From assembly GCA_905234265.1 (NCBI GenBank), contig CAJOHJ010000003.1, forward strand, positions 1 to 64,000: a stretch of DNA of 64,000 bases. Direction: 5' to 3'. The stretch comes from an uncultured Prevotella sp. GTDB lineage: Bacteria > Bacteroidota > Bacteroidia > Bacteroidales > Bacteroidaceae. This document shows positions 38,185 to 45,114 of the stretch, in pieces. Every line of letters begins with the position of its first letter. Position 1 is the stretch's first letter. Below the pieces are notes generated by a model that did not search any database, was not told where the DNA came from, and saw only the letters and a list, made by a program, of their open reading frames with translations. Made by a program: the position numbers and the translations under genes.

Positions 38185-40088
38185 AACCATAATGCACTTG
38201 AGGCATCCGACGGCATGCGCCAGTCGCCGCGTGGAGAAAGCGAAATGCTGCCCACCTTGGGACCGTCGGGAAGGCACGAACGCTTGAACTGCTGCGAGAA
38301 GAAACGGCGGCAGAATGTGGTGAGCCACTTCTTGATGGTGTCGTGGTCGTAAGTGCCGGCAAAGGCCTTTGAGGCAAGGAGGAAAATCTTTGTAGGACGG
38401 AAGCCATAGCGAATGAAATAATAGAGGAAGAAGTCGTGCAGCTGGTAGGGGCCTACAAGGTCTTCAGTCTTTTGCTTTATGTTGCCATGCTCATCGGCAG
38501 GGGTCAGCTCCGGTGATATTGGAGTGTGAATGACATCGATGAGCGTATCGCGCTGTTCGGCAAATGCCGGCAGCATGGCAATATATCTGATGATGTACTG
38601 TATAAGCGTCTTGGGAATTCCGGCATTCAGGCCATACATCGACATGTGGTCGCCATTGTAGGTTGCCCAGCCGAGGGCGAGTTCCGACAAGTCGCCTGTA
38701 CCGACCACAAGTGCATTGAGCTTGTTGGCAAGGTCCATGAGAATCTGTGTGCGCTCGCGGGCCTGTGAATTCTCATAAGTCACGTCGTGCTTGGACTTGT
38801 CGTGGCCGATGTCCTCAAAGTGCTGGATGACTGCCTTTGCGATGGGGATTTCCATCTGGCTGATGCCAAGGGTGTGCATGAGCGCAGTGGCATTGTCGTG
38901 AGTGCGGTCAGTGGTGCCGAAGCCCGGCATGGTGACGCCAACAATGCCCTTGCGGTCGTAGCCTAAGCGATCGAAAGTGCGCACGCAGACAAGCAACGCA
39001 AGTGTAGAGTCCAAGCCGCCACTGATGCCTACGACAACGTTCTGGCAACTGGTATGCGTCAGACGCTTTGCAAGTCCGGCCACCTGGATGTTAAGAATTT
39101 CCTCGCACGTCGTTGCCATTTCCGCATCGGAAGGAATGAACGGCGTGGGGGTTATGTCGCGGCAGAGCGTGAAATGATGCTCGTTCTGCATGGGCTTGAC
39201 GTCGACGACATTTGCCTGGGCATTACGCTGGGCATTGATGAACGTAGAGTTTGTATGGCGCTCGGTGCGCAGCAGTTCCACATCGATTTGAGCCGTCTTT
39301 ATCTGAGGCTGTATTGAGAAGCGTTCGCCCTCGGCAAGCAACTTGCCATTCTCGAAAATCATGGCATTGCCGCCATAGACGACATCTTGGGTGGACTCGC
39401 CAAAGCCACACGACGAATAGACATAGCCACACATGGTACGCGCACTCTGCTGGGCTATCAGCGAGCAAAGATACTGGTGCTTGCCGATGAGTTCGTTGCT
39501 GGCAGAAAGGTTGAAGATGATGTCTGCACCGGCCATCGTCAGGTGATTGCTGGGCGGTATGGGTGCCCAGACGTCTTCACAAATTTCAATGCCGAACTTC
39601 ACGCCGTCGCAGGTCTTGAAGACTTTTGGACTGCCGGAAATGGTTATCTGCGCCCCGGCAAGATAGATTTCCGTGTCGTTGACATCGAGGGCCGACGCAA
39701 ACCAGCGCTTTTCGTAGAACTCTTTATAGTTGGGCAAATATGTCTTGGGAATGACGCCCAATATCGTTCCGCGCTGAATGACTGCTGCACAGTTCAGCAA
39801 GATTCCTCCGGCAAGCACGGGAAGTCCAACGATGGCTATCACGTCTAACTGGCGGGTAAAGTCGAGAAGCATGAGCAGTCCCTCCTCGGCTTTAGTGAGC
39901 AACAGCTGTTCCTTGAACAAGTCCTGGCATGAATAACCTGTCAGGCAGAGTTCTGGGAAACATACGATTTCTACAGATTCTGCCTCTGCAATGGCTATCA
40001 ATCGTTCAATTTCCTGAACATTGTAGTCTACGTCTGCCACTTTCACTGCCGGCACTGCGGCTGCAACATTTACAAATCCGTACTTCAT
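38163..40088 (-). CDS. nadE: Glutamine-dependent NAD+ synthetase
   Basis: Amidates nicotinic acid adenine dinucleotide with glutamine-derived ammonia. The 641-aa two-domain enzyme has an N-terminal nitrilase-like glutaminase with the triad E46 (CFPELCLTGYS), K115 (VIPKTYLPNYKEF) and C170 (GIEICEDVW). The C-terminal synthetase has the pyrophosphate loop VGISGGLDSTLALLV (about 350-365). The long form contrasts with the ammonia-dependent 275-aa enzyme. It lies 94 bases downstream of queA on the same strand. Confidence 0.95.
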   Translation of the reverse strand: MKYGFVNVAAAVPAVKVADVDYNVQEIERLIAIAEAESVEIVCFPELCLTGYSCQDLFKEQLLLTKAEEGLLMLLDFTRQLDVIAIVGLPVLAGGILLNCAAVIQRGTILGVIPKTYLPNYKEFYEKRWFASALDVNDTEIYLAGAQITISGSPKVFKTCDGVKFGIEICEDVWAPIPPSNHLTMAGADIIFNLSASNELIGKHQYLCSLIAQQSARTMCGYVYSSCGFGESTQDVVYGGNAMIFENGKLLAEGERFSIQPQIKTAQIDVELLRTERHTNSTFINAQRNAQANVVDVKPMQNEHHFTLCRDITPTPFIPSDAEMATTCEEILNIQVAGLAKRLTHTSCQNVVVGISGGLDSTLALLVCVRTFDRLGYDRKGIVGVTMPGFGTTDRTHDNATALMHTLGISQMEIPIAKAVIQHFEDIGHDKSKHDVTYENSQARERTQILMDLANKLNALVVGTGDLSELALGWATYNGDHMSMYGLNAGIPKTLIQYIIRYIAMLPAFAEQRDTLIDVIHTPISPELTPADEHGNIKQKTEDLVGPYQLHDFFLYYFIRYGFRPTKIFLLASKAFAGTYDHDTIKKWLTTFCRRFFSQQFKRSCLPDGPKVGSISLSPRGDWRMPSDASSALWLKECSEL

Positions 40089-40182
40089 ACTATCTATTTC
40101 TCTTATTACTCCTAATTATTAACTTTTCGGTATTCTCTTTCCTGTACGCACCTTCAACTTCCAGCCCTTCTCTTCTCACTCT

Positions 40183-41424
40183 TCACTTTGTACTTTCTGC
40201 TTCTCCGGGGATTAGAAGCGAAGAGTCGCCATAGCTGAGAAAACGGAAATCATTGGCAAGGGCATAATCGTAAATCAGACGCCACTGTCCTCTGACAAAT
40301 GCACTTACAAGCAGCAGAAGTGTTGATTTGGGCTGATGGAAATTGGTTACTAACATGTTTACAACATGATAGGTATAGCCCGGGACAATGATTATCTGTG
40401 TTGACGAGTGCAATACCGACAGCGACTTCCTGTCCATCCAGCTGACAAGAGCCTGCAGTGCTTCGACGGAAGAAACATCCGCACCTGCATCATTATATGG
40501 CTCCCACTGGTCAACATGAAGACGGGTTTCTGAAATATCAGGTTCTGCCATGACCTTAAGTCCCATGTAGTAAAGGCTTTCGAGAGTGCGTACGCTCGTC
40601 GTGCCGACGGCTATTGCCTTTCCACCGTGCGCAATAAGCCGTTCGATGACATTCTTCCTGACGGCTATATACTCTGTGTGCATCTCATGGCCACTGATAG
40701 TGTCGCTCTTCACGGGGCGGAAAGTTCCTGCGCCAACGTGAAGAGTCAGCTCGGCACGCTCAATGCCATTGTCGTCAATCTGTTGCAAAACGGAGGGAGT
40801 AAAATGCAGGCCAGCAGTAGGCGCGGCGACACTACCCTTTATCTTGGAATAGACTGTCTGATAAGTGGTCTTGTCGCTCTCTTCGCTCTTTCTGTTCAAA
40901 TATGGAGGAATGGGCAATTCGCCAACAGCATCAAGAATTTCTGCAAAAGACACTTCTTTTTGCAGCGACCACTGGAATTCCACCAACTGGCTTGTGCCAT
41001 GCTCGCCAATGTGCCTTGCCTGGAGCTGCAGTTCTCTGCCTTTTATGGAAATAGTCCTTAAGAGCGCACCTTCCTTCCATTTCTTGGCATTGCCTATAAG
41101 ACAAAGCCATTTGCACGTGTCCGTCGTCTGGAACATTTGTTCATAGTCTGACGGTGCAAATGGTTCAAGAAGGAATATTTCTATCAGGGCGCCTGTGTCT
41201 TTCTGGAAATGGAGACGAGCCTGTATCACCTTGGTATTGTTGAAAACCATTAATGCTCCATGTGGCAGATAGCTTGGCAGGCTTGAAAAAGAATCTTGTG
41301 AGATAACACCTTTATTATATATAAGTAGCTTAGAGGTGTCACGTTTCGCAACTGGATACTTGGCTATCCTGTCGTCTGTTAGTGGATAGTCATAGTCGCT
41401 AATATGTACATCATGCAGTTTCAT
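40183..41424 (-). CDS. queA: S-adenosylmethionine:tRNA ribosyltransferase-isomerase
   Basis: Transfers and isomerises the ribosyl moiety of SAM to make epoxyqueuosine in tRNA. The ATG at 41424 (MKLHDVHISDYDYPLTDDRI) is chosen because it matches the conserved QueA N-terminus. A longer frame exists upstream, but a promoter lies inside it (41430-41459). The protein is 413 aa. Conserved stretches are SVAAPTAGLHFTPSVL, ELTLHVGAGTFRPVKSD, HTEYIAV, GTTSVRTLES and NFHQPKSTLLLLVSAF. It is somewhat longer than the E. coli enzyme (356 aa). Confidence 0.94.
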   Translation of the reverse strand: MKLHDVHISDYDYPLTDDRIAKYPVAKRDTSKLLIYNKGVISQDSFSSLPSYLPHGALMVFNNTKVIQARLHFQKDTGALIEIFLLEPFAPSDYEQMFQTTDTCKWLCLIGNAKKWKEGALLRTISIKGRELQLQARHIGEHGTSQLVEFQWSLQKEVSFAEILDAVGELPIPPYLNRKSEESDKTTYQTVYSKIKGSVAAPTAGLHFTPSVLQQIDDNGIERAELTLHVGAGTFRPVKSDTISGHEMHTEYIAVRKNVIERLIAHGGKAIAVGTTSVRTLESLYYMGLKVMAEPDISETRLHVDQWEPYNDAGADVSSVEALQALVSWMDRKSLSVLHSSTQIIIVPGYTYHVVNMLVTNFHQPKSTLLLLVSAFVRGQWRLIYDYALANDFRFLSYGDSSLLIPGEAESTK

Positions 41425-41429
41425 GGCCA

Positions 41430-41459
41430 CAAAGTTACGAAAAACGAGAGAAATACAAA
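41430..41459 (-). promoter_or_regulatory. Promoter of queA, implying a nearly leaderless mRNA
   Basis: On the minus strand, TTTG (41456-41459) and TAACTTTG (41430-41437) are 18 bases apart. The -7 element ends five bases before the queA ATG, so transcription would begin at or next to the start codon. Confidence 0.6.
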
Positions 41460-41508
41460 AGGAAAGCCAGCTTTTCTTTTCATTTCCAAGCATTGGCTTT
41501 CCTGACTA

Positions 41509-41536
41509 TCCGCGAAACTTGTTACGGTTTCGCGGA
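41509..41536. terminator. Hairpin after the alpha/beta hydrolase gene
   Basis: TCCGCGAAAC (41509-41518) and GTTTCGCGGA (41527-41536) form a perfect 10-bp stem with an 8-nt loop, 20 bases after the hydrolase stop. No T run follows. A second, wider pairing GGAAAGCCA/TGGCTTTCC flanks it at 41461-41502. Confidence 0.5.
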
Positions 41537-41555
41537 AAATGTTACCTCTTCATCT

Positions 41556-42632
41556 TCACTTGAGATTAGTTTTGAAGAACTCCTCCATCTTGTCGTAGGG
41601 TACGACGCCAGCTTCGTCATCATAAAGGTCAACATGCGAGGCGCCAGGGATGATGTAGAGTTCCTTGTTGCCCTCCTTTGCACTCTGCCCCTCAACGTGC
41701 TTTCCCGTCATGCGCTCAAAGGCATATTCGCTGAAGTAGCGGCTGTGGGCCTTCTCGCCATGGATAAGCAACACGGGTGTCTCAATCTCGTGCGCCCAGC
41801 AGAGCAGAGGCTGGTTGAGGAACGACTGACAGCCGATGACGTTCCAGCCGTCGGTCGAGTTGCCGCTGCGCTCGTGATAGCCTCTCTCGGTTTTGTAATA
41901 AGCATGGTAATCCTTCACAAACCACGGCACGTCCTCGGGCAGCGGATCGATGACGCCACCGGCCCGCTTGTAAGTACCCGTGCGGTAGTCCTCGGTGCGC
42001 TGGGCGGCGATGGCGCGGCGCTTCTCCATGCGCTGGGTCTGCGTGTCCTCGCTCTTGAAATAGCCCTCCACGTTCACCTTACTCATGTCGTACATCGTGG
42101 CGGCGACGGTGGCTTTTATGCGCGGGTCGATGGCAGCGGCGTTGACGGCCATGCCGCCGAAACCGCAGATGCCGATGATGCCGATGCGCTCAGGGTCAAC
42201 GTTGTCGAGGTTAGAGAGGAAATCGACAGCCGCGAGGAAGTCCTCGGTGTTGATGTCGGGCGAAGCCATGCGACGGGGCGTGAACGACGGGTCGAAGGCG
42301 ATGGTCAGGAATCCACGTTCCGCCATGCGCTGTGCATAGAGTCCGCTCGACTGCTCCTTCACGGCGCCAAACGGTCCTGAGACGGCGATGGCCGCCAACC
42401 TGCCCTCGGCCCCATTGGGCCAGTACATATCCGCCGCCAGTTCGATACCATACCTGTTGCGGAACGTCACCTTCCGATGCTCCACCTTGTCACTCTTCGG
42501 GAACTTCTTGTCCCATTCATGCGTCAAATTCAATGTCGTCATATTTTCTTCGTTTTGATGGTTACTCTCTTTTTGTGTACAGCCCATGAGCATCATGCCC
42601 ATGAACGCTGCGAATAATAATGTATTTCTCAT
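41556..42632 (-). CDS. Alpha/beta hydrolase, lipoprotein, with a cysteine nucleophile
   Basis: The 358-aa protein has a lipobox (L15-M-G-C18), so it is probably membrane-anchored in the periplasm or outer membrane. The hydrolase fold shows the nucleophile elbow GIIGICGFGG with C156 where most relatives have Ser. A probable acid follows LLIHGEKAHSRYF and the catalytic His lies in PGASHVDLYDD near the end. This resembles the YcjY / dienelactone-hydrolase-like group. Substrate unknown. Its ATG overlaps the stop of the cyclophilin-like gene (ATGA), so the two are translationally coupled. Confidence 0.85.
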   Translation of the reverse strand: MRNTLLFAAFMGMMLMGCTQKESNHQNEENMTTLNLTHEWDKKFPKSDKVEHRKVTFRNRYGIELAADMYWPNGAEGRLAAIAVSGPFGAVKEQSSGLYAQRMAERGFLTIAFDPSFTPRRMASPDINTEDFLAAVDFLSNLDNVDPERIGIIGICGFGGMAVNAAAIDPRIKATVAATMYDMSKVNVEGYFKSEDTQTQRMEKRRAIAAQRTEDYRTGTYKRAGGVIDPLPEDVPWFVKDYHAYYKTERGYHERSGNSTDGWNVIGCQSFLNQPLLCWAHEIETPVLLIHGEKAHSRYFSEYAFERMTGKHVEGQSAKEGNKELYIIPGASHVDLYDDEAGVVPYDKMEEFFKTNLK

Positions 42633-43180
42633 TTCACGTACTTTTTGCCGTTTTGAATTACAATCCCCTTCCGACCAGACTGTGCCACCGTACCTTGCAG
42701 CGTGTAACTATAATTACTTTTTGACGATTTACTATTTACAATTTTGCTGATGCCCGTAGGGTTGCTCACCGACAGCGTTACGCTGATATTACTCTCGCCT
42801 GCCTTGAGGAACGTCCTCAACTCACTCTCAGTAAGCCCGTCAATCTTGCCCAGCCGCGTGTAGCTCCATGAGTTGGTGCCGTAGAACATACAGATGTTGC
42901 TGCCGTTGTAAAGGACAATGTCGCCCAGCTGTGCATTCATCTGTTCGTTGCTCGTGGGCAACGAGAAGCCCAATGTTCCCCAAATCTCAAACCCTCCGCT
43001 GGAGTTCAGCGTCACCACAACAGGTGCTTCCTGCAGTTTCGCCGCCAGTTCCCGCGTAGCCGCGTTGTCAACCAGCGTAGCAGTCTTGGTTACGCCGCCG
43101 ATGGTAATGTACATCTTTTGTGCCATAATCGTCGTATTTGCGAGCAGCAATGCTGCCCAAAACATCAAAAACCGCTTCAT
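42629..43180 (-). CDS. Exported cyclophilin-like fold protein
   Basis: The 183-aa protein has a signal peptide (MKRFLMFWAALLLANTTIMAQ). The mature part resembles the cyclophilin-like domain family (Pfam Cyclophil_like): ITIGGVTKTATLVDNAATRE at its start and QLGDIVLYNGSNICMFYGTN with YTRLGKIDG later. The last 50 residues (NISVTLSVSNPTGISKIVNS and a Ser/Lys-rich tail) look like a separate C-terminal tag of the kind seen in exported Bacteroidetes proteins. That reading is tentative. It is the first gene of a pair with the hydrolase, with a -7 element at 43205-43212, downstream of the AraC regulator. Confidence 0.7.
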   Translation of the reverse strand: MKRFLMFWAALLLANTTIMAQKMYITIGGVTKTATLVDNAATRELAAKLQEAPVVVTLNSSGGFEIWGTLGFSLPTSNEQMNAQLGDIVLYNGSNICMFYGTNSWSYTRLGKIDGLTESELRTFLKAGESNISVTLSVSNPTGISKIVNSKSSKSNYSYTLQGTVAQSGRKGIVIQNGKKYVK

Positions 43181-43204
43181 ATCGTCTTGTATATAATCAC
43201 GTCA

Positions 43205-43212
43205 CAAAGGTA
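43205..43212 (-). promoter_or_regulatory. Candidate -7 element for the cyclophilin-like gene
   Basis: TACCTTTG on the minus strand, 25 bases before the ATG. A TTG at 43227-43229 is 14 bases further up, closer than usual. Confidence 0.4.
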
Positions 43213-43275
43213 CAACAAGAATTCCGCAACTCGGTTATACGGATTGCGGATAAAACTACCAAAATTACGGATTCT

Positions 43276-44178
43276 TTATTTCTTCTGCTGCTCGTTAAGA
43301 AATTCCGAGGGAGTCTGCCCCGTGACGTTCTTGAACATACGGGTGAAGTGCTGCGAATATTCGAAGCCGAGGTCGTCGGCCACCTGGGCAATGCTTCGGC
43401 CACTAAGAATCTGGTTCTTGGCACGGTGGATGACGAAACTACGGATATAGTCCTTGGGACTCTCGCCCAAGGCGCCACGCACGATGTCGCCAAAATAACC
43501 AGGCGACAGGCAGAGTTCGCTTGCACAATACTTCACGCTGGGAATACCGTCGGTGCGCTGACGGCCCTTGGCATAGTAGGCGATGAGTACCTGCTGGAAA
43601 CGGGCCAAAAGGTCACTGCCCGATGACGATATCTCCTTAAACTGGCGAGCGTAGAAGCGCTTGCAGTAGTCGAGTATCAACTGGATATAGTCACGAACGA
43701 TGTCATCCTGCGCATCGTCAGCATCGTTAGTCAGTTCCCTGCGGATATTCGCCATCAGTCCGGCCAGAATGTCCTTCTCTTGCGGATGTAGGAAGAGTGC
43801 CTCGTTGCTGTTGTACGAAAAAAAATGGTAGTCGCTGAGCCGCCGCTCTATCTCTGTGCCGTGGATGAATGCTGCATCGAACAGCAGCACCCAACCGTGA
43901 TACTGCCGTCGCGTGCCGTCGTCGCGCTTGCCACCGATCTGCCCGGGCGAGAAGGCTATCAGCGAGCCGTCGCCCTCGCGGTAGGTGCCGATGCCGTAGG
44001 TCAAGTTCTCTGGGAACTCGCGTTGCAGGAAGATGCCGTAGCAGTTGATGCGGTTCAGCGAATGGCGAATCTCACCCACCTCGTCGTAATGGATAATGGC
44101 GACGTGGGGATGCAAGACCGGCACACCGATGTCGCGTGCGTAGTCGTTTGCCTCGTTGATGTACAGGTCGAGTTTCAT
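43276..44178 (-). CDS. AraC-family transcriptional regulator
   Basis: A 300-aa protein when started at 44178 (MKLDLYINEANDYARDIGVP). A longer in-frame reading to 44322 is rejected because a -7 element (44199-44206) lies within it. The N-terminal part (about 1-170) is a cupin-like sensor seen in many Bacteroidetes AraC proteins (HSLNRINCYGIFLQREFPEN). The C-terminal pair of helix-turn-helix motifs (about 200-295) includes ASELCLSPGYFGDIVRGALG and IAQVADDLGFEYSQHFTRMF. It probably controls the cyclophilin-like and hydrolase genes directly downstream; the inducer is unknown. Confidence 0.9.
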   Translation of the reverse strand: MKLDLYINEANDYARDIGVPVLHPHVAIIHYDEVGEIRHSLNRINCYGIFLQREFPENLTYGIGTYREGDGSLIAFSPGQIGGKRDDGTRRQYHGWVLLFDAAFIHGTEIERRLSDYHFFSYNSNEALFLHPQEKDILAGLMANIRRELTNDADDAQDDIVRDYIQLILDYCKRFYARQFKEISSSGSDLLARFQQVLIAYYAKGRQRTDGIPSVKYCASELCLSPGYFGDIVRGALGESPKDYIRSFVIHRAKNQILSGRSIAQVADDLGFEYSQHFTRMFKNVTGQTPSEFLNEQQKK

Positions 44179-44198
44179 TGAGTGTGCATCTACGCCTG

Positions 44199-44206
44199 CA
44201 AAATTA
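44199..44206 (-). promoter_or_regulatory. Candidate -7 element for the AraC-family gene
   Basis: TAATTTTG on the minus strand, 20 bases before the ATG at 44178. It supports the shorter start. No clear -33 TTTG was found. Confidence 0.45.
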
Positions 44207-44398
44207 CGAAAAATCTCCCACATATAGGCACCATGGAAGAAAGTTTTGGAATTTGTAAGATTTATTTTTTGCGAAGCTTTCCCATAGAAATCCAAAAAAA
44301 AATCTAATATTTTCGTCTGCAATCGCCGCGAATTGGAATAAATTGTGCAATTTTGCAGGCGTGTTCTCGAAAGAGATACAAGACATAGTAGGCTCGAA

Positions 44399-44516
44399 CA
44401 TCACCGAATTACCACCTCGCAGATAAAATGAGCCATAGACATCCATGATGGAGCGTGTGCGCTTTATGCGCAGGCGTTTCTGCGATGGATGTAGGTTGTG
44501 GTAAACCTCGGTGATG
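44399..44516. ncRNA. Long imperfect hairpin, candidate structured RNA or palindromic element
   Basis: A nearly continuous fold of 118 bases: CATCACCGA (44399-44407) with TCGGTGATG (44508-44516), TTACCAC (44409-44415) with GTGGTAA (44498-44504), ACATCCAT (44439-44446) with ATGGATGT (44485-44492), GGAGCG with CGTTTC using wobble pairs (44450-44455 / 44475-44480), and TGCGC/GCGCA around a TTTAT loop (44458-44472). It lies in the 413-bp gap between the divergent AraC gene and the gene at 44592. A relic palindromic repeat is the alternative. The rest of the gap shows only AT-rich sequence. Confidence 0.45.
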
Positions 44517-44591
44517 CGTAGATAATGTCTGCACATTTTTCGTTGGATTATTAATAACTCAGCCCTACGCAGTACGGTTAAGCGGAAAGAA

Positions 44592-45083
44592 ATGAAGAAG
44601 GTATTTTTGTTATTCGCAATGGGAGTGATGTCCCTAAGCGCTTTTGCACAAAAGCAAGTGACTATTAAGGCAGGAACGATTGTTCCACTCCAGTCGGTGA
44701 AACAAGTTAAAGCTGCCGATGTTTCAGAAGGGCAGACCGTGGACTTCCAAGTCGTTCAGGATGTAAATATTGATGGCGTTTGTGTCATTCCGCGCGGTAC
44801 TCTTGTGAAAGGAAAGGTAGCCGAAGCAAGAAAGAGTACAGTTGCAGGAACAAAAGGTCGTCTGGTCATCAATATCAACAGAATGAATTTGCCTGATGGC
44901 GAACCTGTTTTCTTTTCTAATACTGACGTAAGAGTGTATGGAAAGAACAGGACGCCACTTGCAGTCGTGACAGGCCTTCTCGTGTGGCCATGCATATTCA
45001 TCCCTGGCTCTAAAGCTGTAATGCCCGCAGGATATGAAGTATTGGCTACTGTAGCGGCTAATACAACTGTAACAATCAAGTAA
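44592..45083 (+). CDS. Small exported protein of unknown function
   Basis: The 163-aa protein has a signal peptide (MKKVFLLFAMGVMSLSAFAQ). The mature part is beta-rich: TIKAGTIVPLQSVKQVKAAD, then SEGQTVDFQVVQDVNIDGVC, IPRGTLVKGKVAEARKS and GRLVININRMNLPDG. This pattern (a value that must be set, a cost of function, then conversion to a barrel-like core) reminds of small exported beta proteins in Bacteroidetes, but no family was recognised. A short hydrophobic stretch GLLVWPCIFIPGSKA lies near residue 125. A purine-rich GGAAAGAA precedes the ATG. It converges on feoB with 31 bases between stops. Confidence 0.7.
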   Translation: MKKVFLLFAMGVMSLSAFAQKQVTIKAGTIVPLQSVKQVKAADVSEGQTVDFQVVQDVNIDGVCVIPRGTLVKGKVAEARKSTVAGTKGRLVININRMNLPDGEPVFFSNTDVRVYGKNRTPLAVVTGLLVWPCIFIPGSKAVMPAGYEVLATVAANTTVTIK

Positions 45084-45114
45084 AATTTAACAAAAAGTTG
45101 AATTTTGTCCGCAA

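Noticed and set aside
41425..41493. N-terminal extension of QueA by 23 residues
   Set aside because: The extension contains the -33/-7 promoter pair and is not part of the conserved QueA N-terminus.
44179..44322. N-terminal extension of the AraC regulator by 48 residues
   Set aside because: A -7 element lies within it and the extension does not look like the family N-terminus.
44204..44536. Minus-strand frame of 110 codons covering the long hairpin
   Set aside because: Overlaps the AraC promoter and the palindromic region; the sequence has no signal, domain or composition typical of a gene.
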